This document shows positions 1 to 8,313 of a stretch of DNA of 53,384 nt, in pieces; positions within the stretch are counted from its first letter, which is position 1; every line of letters starts with the position of its first letter. Both the position numbers and the translations under genes were made by a program. Under the pieces are notes generated by a model. That model had not been told where the DNA came from and did no database searches. It saw only the letters and a list, made by a program, of their open reading frames with translations. The stretch comes from Candidatus Kapaibacterium sp. (GTDB lineage Bacteria > Bacteroidota > Ignavibacteria > Kapaibacteriales > Kapaibacteriaceae), in the NCBI GenBank assembly GCA_018882895.1, contig VERF01000011.1, positions 1-53,384 of the forward strand, written 5' to 3'.

Positions 1-150
1 ACCAATGACCTGTTCTCACGCTGATTCACAAACCGTCTGACAACCCCAAACAGGAACAATCAACCCCTGTCTACCAATGGCAGGAATAACACTAAAAAGT
101 GTCAACCGATTTTAGGAAGCTACAGGACGCTTCGCGGAATCCGTATTGCG

Positions 151-178
151 TTACCTGTAACCTGTAACCTGTAACCGG
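151..178 (+). repeat. 7-bp tandem repeat, GTAACCN units
   Basis: Four consecutive heptamers read TTACCTG, TAACCTG, TAACCTG and TAACCGG. The block lies just downstream of the stop codon of the minus-strand HAD gene. A related block in inverted orientation lies at the other end of the same gene (1299-1328), and a third, variant block is at 1409-1432. Function is unknown. Confidence 0.8.
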
Positions 179-187
179 TACCCTGAT

Positions 188-1294
188 TCAGAGCCCCACG
201 AGCTCTACAGTTCCGTCGATCGTGGCGTGCAGGACTGTTGTCTGATCGTAGCGGATGCGAAAGTCATCTGCCTCCATGCGAGAGAGGCCGGCCACGAGCA
301 GGTGGTTTTCTTGCCAGTCATCGGTCAGACCGAGGGCAGGCAGGAAGGTGAGGTTGCGTTGCCGGCATTCTTCGATGAGGCGCGCATGGCGCTGCGCATT
401 TTCAGCATCAGTTGTCAGGGTTGACTGGGGGTTTTCGGCGCCGAGAAGGGCGACCTGGGTTGCCCCCTGACCTTTCATCCAGGCGATGACGGCTGGTGGA
501 AGGGGCTGGCCTATGCGCATCGTGCCGAGACCATCGACATCAAAGCGGGTGTTGTGGTAATGATCAAGAAGTTCCTGTGAGACGGGCATGACGGACCACG
601 ACTTAAGAAGTGTTCGGATGATATTGGCTGTTCGTTCGGGTGGATGCAGCGAGTCGACCACGTGCGAAGCGCCGGCTCGGGAGAGGGTCTCTGATGACTG
701 AACGCCGGTTGTTACGCAGAGCGACGGAATGTCATGCGCACGCGCACATTCAACGTCGCCAACCGCATCGCCGATGACGATGCACTGCAAAGAGGTAAAG
801 GCTGTTCCATGGTGGTCATTGTACCGCTGTATGGCAAGGGGCGGAAGCTCTCGGCGATCAGCATAGTCTCCACCAAATGCCCCGTGCTCAAAGAATCCGT
901 CGAGCCCAACCATGGCTAGCTTGTGAAATCCGATCACTTCAACATTGCCAGTCACCAAGGCATGTCCGACGCCGTGTTCACGAAGTAGCTCCAGTGTTTG
1001 CCGAGCACCTTCCATGATGATCGTTGTATCCGGACGTATCAGCTCCTGCGCCGAAGAGATCATGTTGCGCTCGATCTCAGGCCATGCCACTTCTATGTCG
1101 TTGGCCGAGTGTCCCACAGCTGCGCCGATCTCGTGCACAAGACTGCGGTCCGTGCGTCCGGCAAACGACATTGATGCAACGGCGTTGGACACGTCGGTAT
1201 TGAGCACAGAACGGAATGCTCGGATATACATCTCGCGTCCAATGCCCTGTGTTATGCGCAGAAGCGTTCCGTCAATATCCCAGAGAATTAGCAT
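188..1294 (-). CDS. HAD-family phosphatase fused to a DUF3293-like domain
   Basis: A 368-residue protein with two parts. Residues 1-235 form a haloacid-dehalogenase phosphatase of the phosphoglycolate phosphatase type: motif I is DIDGT with the nucleophile Asp6 and acid/base Asp8, motif II includes Thr115 (LVTGN), and motif IV is GDAVGD with Asp176 and Asp180. The cap lies between motifs I and II, and the substrate cannot be told. Residues 240-368 match my memory of the DUF3293 pattern (ELLDHYHNTRF, then ENPQS, DAENAQRHARL, and a late GLSRMEADDFR), a small domain of unknown function usually seen as a separate protein. Met236 could be an internal start, but the frame is continuous. A TAATTTTG -7 element lies about 90 bases upstream on the minus strand, giving a leader of roughly 80 bases. 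The gene is divergent from purD. The HAD call is firm; the DUF3293 call rests on remembered sequence patterns. Confidence 0.85.
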   Translation of the reverse strand: MLILWDIDGTLLRITQGIGREMYIRAFRSVLNTDVSNAVASMSFAGRTDRSLVHEIGAAVGHSANDIEVAWPEIERNMISSAQELIRPDTTIIMEGARQTLELLREHGVGHALVTGNVEVIGFHKLAMVGLDGFFEHGAFGGDYADRRELPPLAIQRYNDHHGTAFTSLQCIVIGDAVGDVECARAHDIPSLCVTTGVQSSETLSRAGASHVVDSLHPPERTANIIRTLLKSWSVMPVSQELLDHYHNTRFDVDGLGTMRIGQPLPPAVIAWMKGQGATQVALLGAENPQSTLTTDAENAQRHARLIEECRQRNLTFLPALGLTDDWQENHLLVAGLSRMEADDFRIRYDQTTVLHATIDGTVELVGL

Positions 1295-1298
1295 TAGC

Positions 1299-1328
1299 AG
1301 GTTGTAGGTTACGGGTTACTGGTTACGG
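1299..1328 (-). repeat. 7-bp tandem repeat, inverted copy
   Basis: Read on the minus strand the units are CGTAACC, AGTAACC, CGTAACC and TACAACC, the same 7-base period as the block at 151-178 but in the opposite orientation. It lies in the 5' leader of the HAD gene, immediately upstream of its ATG, so it would be transcribed. Confidence 0.75.
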
Positions 1329-1381
1329 TCGGTGTCGTTCCCGCTGAAACGCAGATCGAAGCAAAGGCGAAAGCCTGACTT

Positions 1382-1389
1382 CAAAATTA
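1382..1389 (-). promoter_or_regulatory. Bacteroidota-type -7 element of the HAD gene
   Basis: On the minus strand the sequence is TAATTTTG, an exact match to TAnnTTTG. No clear TTG box is found 18 bases further upstream, where the CCGTAAT repeats lie. The inferred leader to the ATG at 1294 is about 80 bases. Confidence 0.45.
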
Positions 1390-1408
1390 GCTACGCCTCA
1401 GGTTGTCA

Positions 1409-1432
1409 TCCGTAATCCGTAATCCGTAATCC
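1409..1432 (+). repeat. CCGTAAT heptamer, three perfect copies
   Basis: Three perfect 7-base units, CGTAATC on the plus strand, lie in the intergenic space between the HAD gene and purD. The unit differs from the GTAACCN blocks at 151 and 1299 mainly by C to T in the fifth base, so all three blocks probably belong to one repeat family. Confidence 0.8.
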
Positions 1433-1441
1433 TCCTCCGCC

Positions 1442-1449
1442 TATCTTCG
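1442..1449 (+). promoter_or_regulatory. Possible -7 element of purD
   Basis: TATCTTCG matches TAnnTTTG at seven of eight positions and ends six bases before the purD ATG. If it is used, the transcript would start at or next to the start codon. Confidence 0.3.
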
Positions 1450-1455
1450 CACACT

Positions 1456-2724
1456 ATGGAACGAATACTGCTAATCGGTTCGGGTGGGCGGGAACACGCG
1501 CTGGCCAAGACACTTGTGGGGTCGGCATCATGTGAGAAGCTCTGGGTAGCGCCGGGAAATCCGGGCATAGAGCGTGAGGCCGAATGCGTTGCGATCAATG
1601 TTGCAGACCATGTTGCAATCGAAAAGTTCTGCATGCGAAACGACGTGACGCTTGTGGTGGTCGGACCTGAGCAGCCCCTTGCCGAGGGACTTGCCGACTC
1701 GCTTCGGGCAGAGAACATTGACGTGTTCGGTCCTTCCAGGGCTGCGGCTCAGCTTGAGACCTCCAAGGGTTTTTCAAAGGACTTCATGAAGCGGCACCAT
1801 GTGCCGACCGCACCGTACAGGCGATTTGGCTCCAACGATCGTGATGAGGCAATGACCTATGCGGGCCAGCACTCATTGCCTGTGGTGATTAAGTATGATG
1901 GTCTTGCCGCCGGCAAGGGTGTGGTGGTGGCCGAGACACACGCGCAAGCGCAGCAGGCCGTTGAGTTGATGTTCGATGGGGCCTTTGGTGACGATGGGAT
2001 CGTCGTAGAGGGTTTTCTCACGGGTCAGGAAGCGAGTGTCTTCGCCGTGTGTGATGGGCGTGACTTCGTTGTGTTGGCGCCTGCTCAGGATCACAAGCGC
2101 ATCGGGGATGAAGACACGGGCAAGAACACCGGGGGAATGGGTGCCTATGCACCGGCACCTATTGTGACAAAGGAGATCCTTGATGTTATCTCTGAAACGA
2201 TCATCCGTCGGGTGCTGGATGGAATGGTTGCCGAGGACATGCCGTTTGTGGGATGTCTGTTCTGTGGTCTCATGATCGACGGCAGCAACGTCAGCGTGGT
2301 CGAGTTCAATGTCCGCTTTGGAGACCCCGAAACACAAGCCGTCATGAGCGTACTCGATGCCGATGTTGCTGCATTGTTTGCGTCCGCAGCACGAGGATCT
2401 ATTGATGCTTCGACCATTCGGTCGACGCATATGGGCTTTGCATGTAACGTCGTGCTGGCATCACGCGGATATCCGGATGCATTCGAAAAGGGGCTACCCA
2501 TCACCGGCATTGAAGAAGCAGAGTCCGATCCTTATGTGACGGTCTACCATGCCGGAACCCGTGTCAGCGATGGGGAACTCGTGACCAACGGTGGACGCGT
2601 TTTGGGAGTGACGGCCGTTGGGTCAACGCTCTCTGAGGCCGTTTCGAGGTCATACCAGGCGTGCGCTAAGATCAACTACGACACCAAGTACCATCGCACC
2701 GATATCGCCAAGAGGGCATTGTGA
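1456..2724 (+). CDS. purD: Phosphoribosylamine-glycine ligase (GAR synthetase)
   Basis: This cytoplasmic ATP-grasp enzyme joins glycine to 5-phosphoribosylamine in the second step of de novo purine synthesis. At 422 residues it has the usual length. The N-terminus MERILLIGSGGREHALA is the family signature, followed by VVVGPEQPLAEGL, the ATP-grasp segment VIKYDGLAAGKGV near residue 145, GEDTGKNTGGMGAYAP-like residues near 225, and the metal-binding VVEFNVRFGDPETQ near residue 285. The start is fixed by the conserved N-terminus. No Shine-Dalgarno sequence is visible, and a weak -7 element sits six bases upstream, so the message may be leaderless. The stop overlaps the next gene by four bases (GTGA), which suggests translational coupling. 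Confidence 0.97.
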   Translation: MERILLIGSGGREHALAKTLVGSASCEKLWVAPGNPGIEREAECVAINVADHVAIEKFCMRNDVTLVVVGPEQPLAEGLADSLRAENIDVFGPSRAAAQLETSKGFSKDFMKRHHVPTAPYRRFGSNDRDEAMTYAGQHSLPVVIKYDGLAAGKGVVVAETHAQAQQAVELMFDGAFGDDGIVVEGFLTGQEASVFAVCDGRDFVVLAPAQDHKRIGDEDTGKNTGGMGAYAPAPIVTKEILDVISETIIRRVLDGMVAEDMPFVGCLFCGLMIDGSNVSVVEFNVRFGDPETQAVMSVLDADVAALFASAARGSIDASTIRSTHMGFACNVVLASRGYPDAFEKGLPITGIEEAESDPYVTVYHAGTRVSDGELVTNGGRVLGVTAVGSTLSEAVSRSYQACAKINYDTKYHRTDIAKRAL

Positions 2725-3644
2725 AGATTCTTGTCACCGGCGGTGCCGGATTCATCGGTTCGCATGTTGCCGAGGCGTATCTCAATGCCGGACATGATGT
2801 TGTCGTTGTGGATGATCTCTCCATGGGCTTCCGGCAAAATGTGCCGGGTGGCGCCCGTTTTGTTGAGATGTCTATTACCAGCGATGCTTTCACCGAATTT
2901 GTGATCGGCGAGCGATTCGATGCCATCAATCACCACGCGGCTCACATGGAGCTTCGTGTCAGTGTAGACAAGCCCGTCCACGATGCCACCATCAATGTTC
3001 TCGGGTCGCTACGGCTGCTCGAGGCAGCGCGCACCTCATCTGTCGGTCAGATCATACTTGCCTCGACAACGGCCGTTCTCGGTGAGTTTGTAGACCTGCC
3101 GGCTACTGAGGCGCATCCGGTGCGCCCCATAGCCCCCTACGGAGTCTCAAAGAGGGCAATGGAACTTTATGCAGACTACGAGCGTATCACACACGGCATG
3201 AGCATTGCGACATTGCGGTACACCAACGTATATGGTCCGCGACAGAACCCAAACGGAGAGTCGGGCGTCATCGCGATCTTTCTTGAGAAGTTTCTCAAGG
3301 GGGCGGTCCCGACCATCCACGGTGATGGCAGTCAGGAGCGGGATTACGTCCACGTTCACGATGTTGCGAAGGCAAATCTGATAGCTCTCGAGCAAAGGGT
3401 CAGCGGCACCTATCATATCTGTCGCAACAGTGCGGCTAGTGTCAATGACGTTGTTGCTGCGCTCCGGGCTGCACTCGGCAACCAAAATGACGTTCACCAT
3501 GGACCTGCCAAGGCGGGAGACCCGGCTCGCACACGGGGATCGCACGATGCCTTCACTAGCTTCACCGGGTGGCGTCCACAGATTGAGCTCGCAGACGGCA
3601 TTTCGCAAACTGTGGACTGGTTTCTGCAGCGCGGTCGCACGTGA
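2721..3644 (+). CDS. NAD-dependent epimerase/dehydratase, UDP-glucose 4-epimerase-like
   Basis: A 307-residue extended short-chain dehydrogenase/reductase. The Rossmann motif GGAGFIGSH lies at residues 7-15. The catalytic set is STTAV near residue 115 and YGVSK (Tyr and Lys of YxxxK) near 140. Later RYTNVYGPRQNP and DGSQERDYVHVHDVA are typical of UDP-sugar 4-epimerases and related nucleotide-sugar enzymes. The substrate cannot be fixed, but UDP-glucose/galactose or UDP-glucuronate type is likely and would feed surface polysaccharide. The start is GTG at 2721, overlapping the purD stop by four bases. The pairing with purD looks like transcription convenience rather than a shared pathway. Confidence 0.88.
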   Translation: MKILVTGGAGFIGSHVAEAYLNAGHDVVVVDDLSMGFRQNVPGGARFVEMSITSDAFTEFVIGERFDAINHHAAHMELRVSVDKPVHDATINVLGSLRLLEAARTSSVGQIILASTTAVLGEFVDLPATEAHPVRPIAPYGVSKRAMELYADYERITHGMSIATLRYTNVYGPRQNPNGESGVIAIFLEKFLKGAVPTIHGDGSQERDYVHVHDVAKANLIALEQRVSGTYHICRNSAASVNDVVAALRAALGNQNDVHHGPAKAGDPARTRGSHDAFTSFTGWRPQIELADGISQTVDWFLQRGRT

Positions 3645-3748
3645 GTCAAGATGTTCGGCACGGGGTAAACGGACTTCTTTTCGTCGGTGGGGAATGAAAA
3701 AAGAAGTGCACAAGAACCCCGAGACTTTTCCACGTGGTGGATGCAATG

Positions 3749-3756
3749 TAATTTCG
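3749..3756 (+). promoter_or_regulatory. Possible -7 element of the oxidase operon
   Basis: TAATTTCG matches TAnnTTTG at seven of eight positions and lies 54 bases before the cytochrome c start. No good -33 box is seen. It is the best promoter candidate in the 166-base gap ahead of the operon. Confidence 0.3.
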
Positions 3757-3810
3757 ACGCGTTTTGCTACCGAAGGTTTCGACGCAATCAATGGAAAGAG
3801 GTCTGTGAAA

Positions 3811-4344
3811 ATGCAGTTCTTTACAAAGCGCCTTGGAATTGGAATCCTTGCCCTTGGCTTGGTGACGGTTCTTTCTGGCTGTAATGTCCGCGGTCTGTTC
3901 ACTTCATATGGTGACGATCCGGTATGGGTCGATCCAAATGCTGCAACTGCTACCGACGCGGCAGCGGCCGATGCCGGAGGTCCGGGCAAGGCAGTCTATG
4001 GGCGCATTTGCGCCGCCTGCCACCTCGGAAGCGGTAAGGGCGTCCCCGGCAACAACATCCCTCCTCTTGCAGGATCGGCGCTCGCCACAGGAGATGCACG
4101 CAAGCCGATTGGCATCGTTCTGCACGGACTTCGTGGACCGATCGAGCGTAATGGCGTTCAGATCAATGGTCAGATGGCCGCATGGAAAGACCAGCTTGAT
4201 GATCAACAGATCGCTGATGTGCTTACGTATGTGCGTAGCGCATTCGGCAACGCTGCCGGCCCCGTGACTGCAGACGAGGTGAAGGCCGTGCGCGAAGAAA
4301 CGGCCTCGCGCACCGTGCAATACACGGAAGCTGAGCTTCCGTAA
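3811..4344 (+). CDS. Cytochrome c lipoprotein, monohaem
   Basis: A 177-residue class I cytochrome c that probably hands electrons to the oxidase encoded next. The N-terminus MQFFTKRLGIGILALGLVTV ends in the lipobox LSGC, so the protein should be anchored to a membrane facing the periplasm. A low-complexity Ala/Asp linker follows, then the single haem site CAACH near residue 69. The likely distal Met is in NGQMAAW near residue 127, and the C-terminal helix is DVLTYVRSAFG. The frame is open further upstream, but the signal peptide and AGAGG at 3797-3801 support ATG 3811; GTG 3805 is possible. The protein may stand in for the cytochrome domain that is fused to subunit II in many caa3 oxidases. 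Confidence 0.9.
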   Translation: MQFFTKRLGIGILALGLVTVLSGCNVRGLFTSYGDDPVWVDPNAATATDAAAADAGGPGKAVYGRICAACHLGSGKGVPGNNIPPLAGSALATGDARKPIGIVLHGLRGPIERNGVQINGQMAAWKDQLDDQQIADVLTYVRSAFGNAAGPVTADEVKAVREETASRTVQYTEAELP

Positions 4345-4386
4345 TCGTTCATTCACGAAACACCACTACACCGGAGTCTGATTCGC

Positions 4387-5235
4387 ATGGATCGCATTCT
4401 GTCCTACTTCGACATGTTGCCTTGGTTCCCAGAGAACACCTCGACCTTCGGGGGGGAACTTGACAGCCTGTTTGCCATCATCTACTGGATCAGCGTCGGG
4501 ATCTTCTTCCTGACGTTCGGGATCATGGGGTTCTTCCTTGTGAAGTACCGCTACAAGCGAGACCGCCGTGGATACAACTATCACGGTAATAACATCGTTG
4601 AACTGACGTGGACAGTTCTGCCGACGATCCTGTTTGCATGGATCGGTCTTTATTCGGATGACATCTGGGAACGGACGAAGTACTCGTCGCGCTTGCCCAA
4701 GGCCGATGTCCAAGTGCTCGTCATGGGGAAGACCTTCGGCTGGCAGTTCCTCTACCCGGGTGCCGATGGCGAGTTCGGTCGCAATGCGTACACTGACCGC
4801 GACAATTGCCGCAAGCTGATCACGGGTCTCAATCCCTTTGGTATTGATTCAACCGACCCGCGGAGCATGGACGATTTCACAACGGAGAATCAGTTCAAGG
4901 TCCCGGTGAATGCTAACGTCGTCATGCATGGCTCTTCGCAGGACGTTCTGCATAGCTTCTTCCTGCCCCACGCCCGCGTCAAGCAGGACGTAGTGCCGGG
5001 AACATGGATGAACATCTGGTACAATATCTTCAAGACAGGCAAGTTCGAGCTTGCTTGCGCCGAGCTTTGCGGTGGTGGACACTATTCCATGCGTGCAGAG
5101 TACGAGGTGCTGAGCAAGTCGTCATATGATGCCTGGGTCGACAAAAAAGTAGCAGAGGCAATTGCTGCACGTTCGCCTCAACCAACCGTTGCGCCGTCGG
5201 CTGATACTGCCACGGTCGCCTCACTCACTAAGTAA
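4387..5235 (+). CDS. coxB: Cytochrome c oxidase subunit II
   Basis: The CuA-carrying electron-entry subunit of the haem-copper oxidase, 282 residues. Two transmembrane segments lie near residues 30-55 and 72-92. The periplasmic cupredoxin domain has the first CuA histidine in VLHSFFLPHARVKQD and the main ligand cluster CAELCGGGHYSM near residues 219-230, so the CuA site is complete. The C-terminus ends in an Ala/Pro/Thr tail with no fused cytochrome c domain, unlike many caa3 oxidases. That fits the separate cytochrome c lipoprotein just upstream. A short gap separates it from the next gene, coxA, in one apparent operon. Confidence 0.96.
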   Translation: MDRILSYFDMLPWFPENTSTFGGELDSLFAIIYWISVGIFFLTFGIMGFFLVKYRYKRDRRGYNYHGNNIVELTWTVLPTILFAWIGLYSDDIWERTKYSSRLPKADVQVLVMGKTFGWQFLYPGADGEFGRNAYTDRDNCRKLITGLNPFGIDSTDPRSMDDFTTENQFKVPVNANVVMHGSSQDVLHSFFLPHARVKQDVVPGTWMNIWYNIFKTGKFELACAELCGGGHYSMRAEYEVLSKSSYDAWVDKKVAEAIAARSPQPTVAPSADTATVASLTK

Positions 5236-5259
5236 TCCCGCACAAGGAGATCTCCACGT

Positions 5260-7113
5260 ATGAGTACAGCAACGATTGAGACGGCAACACCGGTTGCCCA
5301 TGAGGATCACGGACACGAGCATCACCATGACCTTCCATGGTATCGCAAGTATGTGTTCTCGACCGATCACAAGGTGATCGCCAAGCAGTTTATGCTCTCG
5401 TCACTATTCTTTCTGTTCATCGGTGGAGCGTTTGCGCTCTTCATCCGCTGGCAGCTTGCCTATCCCGGCAAGCCGGTACCGGTGATCGGCTCTATCCTTC
5501 CGGCAACGTGGGTCACAGAGCCGGGCAGTGGCATCATCACCCCTGAGTTCTACACGCAGCTTCTGACGATGCACGGATCGATCATGATCTTCTTCGTCAT
5601 CATCCCGTTTGCCGCCGGTATGTTCGGAAACTTCTGTATTCCGCTGATGATCGGCACAGACGACATGGCGCTGCCGCGACTCAACATGTGGTCGTTCTGG
5701 CTTGTGCCGCCGGCCGGTCTGATCATGATGGCCGGTTTCTTTACCGATACAGGGTATGCGGCGGCGGGGTGGACGTCATATCCGCCCCTTTCGGCTATGA
5801 CTGGACTTGAAAAGTTCACTATCAGTGGCCAGACGCTTTGGCTCATTAGTGTCTTCCTTGTCGGCTTCTCATCGATCATGGGTGCCGTCAATTACGTAAC
5901 AACCGTGCTGAACAAGCGTGCCAAGGGAATGAAGCTATTCGACATGCCTCTCACAGTATGGGCACTGTTCATCACTGCGATCCTCGTGACGCTCGGCACG
6001 CCAGTGCTGGCAGCCGGTTTGGCGATGCTGTTCATGGACAATTTCCTGCACACGAGCTTCTTCCTGCCTGATAACCTAGTGACGAGCTCGAAGTACTTCG
6101 GTGGGGGACAGCCAATTCTGTTCCAGCACGTGTTCTGGTTCTATTCGCACCCGGCCGTTTACATCATGATCCTGCCCCTTATGGGCATTGTTTCAGACGT
6201 GATGGCTACGTTCTCACGCAAGCCGATCTACGGTTATAAGGCCATGGTTTTCGCCATTGCCGGTATTGCCTTTCTTGGCTTCGTGGTCTGGGGCCACCAC
6301 ATGTTCCAGTCGGGTATGAACCCTCTGCTCGGAACCACCTTCATGTTGTCGACTATCGTGATCGCCGTTCCTTCGTCGATCAAGGTCTTCAACTGGCTCG
6401 GCACACTCTGGCGCGGCAACATCAAGTTCTCGACTGCCATGTTGAACGCACTGGCTTTCGTCTCGATGTTCATCATCGGTGGCCTATCGGGAGTCTTCAT
6501 GGCCTCGGCACCGGTGGACATCTACATCCACGACACCTACTTCATCGTTGCTCACATCCACTATGTTCTCTTCGGCGGCTCGCTCTTTGGGATCTTTGCC
6601 GGTATCTACTACTGGTATCCTAAGATGTACGGAAAGATGCTCAACGAGCGTTGGGGTAAACTGCATTTTGTGTTGACATTCATCACGTTCAACCTGACCT
6701 TTTTCCCGATGCACGTATTGGGCCTTGGCGGCCACATGCGTCGTATCTACGATCCTAATGTTTATGACTTCCTTAAGGGGCTTTCTGACGTCAATGAAGT
6801 CATAACCATTGGTGCAATTGGACTTGGATTTGCTCAGCTCGTGCTTGTGTTCAACGTTCTCTGGTCTCTCAAGTACGGCAAGCGTGCGCCTCGCAATCCG
6901 TGGCGTGCCAATTCACTCGAGTGGGCCGCTCCTGAGCATCCCGGACACGGCAACTTCGATAAGGACATTACTGTGTACCGTGGGCCGTATGAGTTCAGTG
7001 CAGAGGGGCGCAAGAGTGACTATTGGCCGCAGTGGGAGCCAGGAAGCTCCAAGACGGTTAACCATCACACGATCGCTGTCGAAGAAGAAACCCGTTCCTT
7101 CGGCAGTCACTAA
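5260..7113 (+). CDS. coxA: Cytochrome c oxidase subunit I, A2-type
   Basis: The catalytic subunit, 617 residues and about 12 to 14 transmembrane helices, holding low-spin haem and the haem-CuB centre where O2 is reduced. Helix II carries MHGSIMIFF with a haem ligand. The CuB/Tyr site reads YSHPAVY at residues 295-301. The usual Glu of HPEVY is replaced, and the Tyr-Ser pair just ahead is the mark of A2-type oxidases such as the Rhodothermus enzyme. WGHHMF supplies two more CuB histidines, and HDTYFIVAHIHYVLFGG carries the remaining haem ligands. A His-rich N-terminus (HEDHGHEHHHD) is present. AAGGAG at 5244-5249 supports the start. Confidence 0.97.
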   Translation: MSTATIETATPVAHEDHGHEHHHDLPWYRKYVFSTDHKVIAKQFMLSSLFFLFIGGAFALFIRWQLAYPGKPVPVIGSILPATWVTEPGSGIITPEFYTQLLTMHGSIMIFFVIIPFAAGMFGNFCIPLMIGTDDMALPRLNMWSFWLVPPAGLIMMAGFFTDTGYAAAGWTSYPPLSAMTGLEKFTISGQTLWLISVFLVGFSSIMGAVNYVTTVLNKRAKGMKLFDMPLTVWALFITAILVTLGTPVLAAGLAMLFMDNFLHTSFFLPDNLVTSSKYFGGGQPILFQHVFWFYSHPAVYIMILPLMGIVSDVMATFSRKPIYGYKAMVFAIAGIAFLGFVVWGHHMFQSGMNPLLGTTFMLSTIVIAVPSSIKVFNWLGTLWRGNIKFSTAMLNALAFVSMFIIGGLSGVFMASAPVDIYIHDTYFIVAHIHYVLFGGSLFGIFAGIYYWYPKMYGKMLNERWGKLHFVLTFITFNLTFFPMHVLGLGGHMRRIYDPNVYDFLKGLSDVNEVITIGAIGLGFAQLVLVFNVLWSLKYGKRAPRNPWRANSLEWAAPEHPGHGNFDKDITVYRGPYEFSAEGRKSDYWPQWEPGSSKTVNHHTIAVEEETRSFGSH

Positions 7114-7140
7114 AGGGATATTGGGCGACGAAGCATAAGC

Positions 7141-8313
7141 ATGACGCCACAGGACTCATCTTTAGCGACATCTCATCGCATGATTCACCGCATTGCAGTG
7201 GTTTTGTGTGTGCTGACCTTTGGACTCATTGTCTGGGGTGGGCACGTCAACACCACAAGAAGTGGCATGGCCTTCCCAGATTGGCCGACGTCGAACCTAG
7301 CTCCAATGGTCACCTACAGCCCTTCCGAATGGCTCTGGGCAAAGGACCGCTTCTGGGAGCATGGTCACCGTCTATTCGCTACCGTGGTAGGAATCGTAAC
7401 GACACTGCTTTTGGTCATATCGTTTCGATCGACGCCGAAAGCGCAGCGTCCGGGCAGGTCCCTGGCCGCCGTGATCGCTGGCATCTTTCTGATTATTGCC
7501 AGCGCCGTGCTTGGCATCAACAACATGCCCATGAGCTTCATGGAATTGTTCATGATCGCTCTTGGACTGCTAACGGTCGGCCTCGTGGTAAAAGCCATCA
7601 AGACCGATTCATCGGGGCGAATTGTCTGGCTTGCCCTGGCGGCGTTCACAGCGGTCTGCTTGCAAGGTTCTTTTGGCGGATATACCGTGCGGCACAATTT
7701 GCCTGACTGGACATCGACGTCACACGGGGTGCTTGCGCAGCTGTTTCTGATGATCGTCCTGGCCATTGCACTGCAGACATCTGCCTCGTGGCGTGAACGA
7801 CATAGTCAGGCGGCACTAAGCACATCGACGACTACGCTTGCATCGGTGACGTGGGCTTTGACATTCATGCAGTTCGTGCTAGGAGCATTGACGCGCCACA
7901 CAGACTCATGGGGCGTGAGTGTGACGTTCCCACAATGGAGTGATGCCGGCTTCTTTCCGTCGGCCGAGATGCTGCAGTACCCACAGGTGGTGATACACTT
8001 CATCCACCGCTCGCTTGCGTATGTGGTGGCCATCGCCATCGTTCTTCAGTTCTTACGACTTCGTTCTGAGGGCGCACCCTCGGATGTTCGCCGAACATCT
8101 GCGATTTCGCTTGCTTTGGTTGGTGTGCAGATACTACTCGGAGCCGGCATACTCTGGACAGCGCGGGGAGAACTCGTCACCACTCTTCACGTCATGGTGG
8201 GGGTAGTGATCCTCGTCTCGAATGCCATGACCATGCTCAGTGTTCGGCGCCAGCCCCTTGCCGTCATTGACGAGAGGGTCGTTCGCGGACTCGCCCATGA
8301 GGGGGGACGATGA
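7141..8313 (+). CDS. ctaA: Haem A synthase (COX15/CtaA family)
   Basis: An integral membrane enzyme that oxidises the C8 methyl of haem O to make haem A for the oxidase. At 390 residues with about eight transmembrane helices it has the expected two-fold repeat. Four conserved His sites are visible: WEHGHRLFA near residue 75, TSTSHGVLAQ near 197, VVIHFIHRSLAYV near 285, and LVTTLHVMVG near 345. TTRSGMAFPDWPTS near residues 38-50 is the family loop. It overlaps the following haem O synthase by four bases (ATGA), so the two successive enzymes are translationally coupled. Position inside the oxidase operon supports the call. Confidence 0.95.
   Translation: MTPQDSSLATSHRMIHRIAVVLCVLTFGLIVWGGHVNTTRSGMAFPDWPTSNLAPMVTYSPSEWLWAKDRFWEHGHRLFATVVGIVTTLLLVISFRSTPKAQRPGRSLAAVIAGIFLIIASAVLGINNMPMSFMELFMIALGLLTVGLVVKAIKTDSSGRIVWLALAAFTAVCLQGSFGGYTVRHNLPDWTSTSHGVLAQLFLMIVLAIALQTSASWRERHSQAALSTSTTTLASVTWALTFMQFVLGALTRHTDSWGVSVTFPQWSDAGFFPSAEMLQYPQVVIHFIHRSLAYVVAIAIVLQFLRLRSEGAPSDVRRTSAISLALVGVQILLGAGILWTARGELVTTLHVMVGVVILVSNAMTMLSVRRQPLAVIDERVVRGLAHEGGR

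Noticed and set aside
1-150. Gene fragment at the left edge
   Set aside because: Stop codons occur in the frames checked by eye and no protein pattern is recognisable.
1331-1400. Riboswitch ahead of purD
   Set aside because: A small AGGC-GAAA-GCCT hairpin is visible, but it lies upstream of the likely purD promoter and would be in the HAD leader in reverse. No known riboswitch core was recognised.
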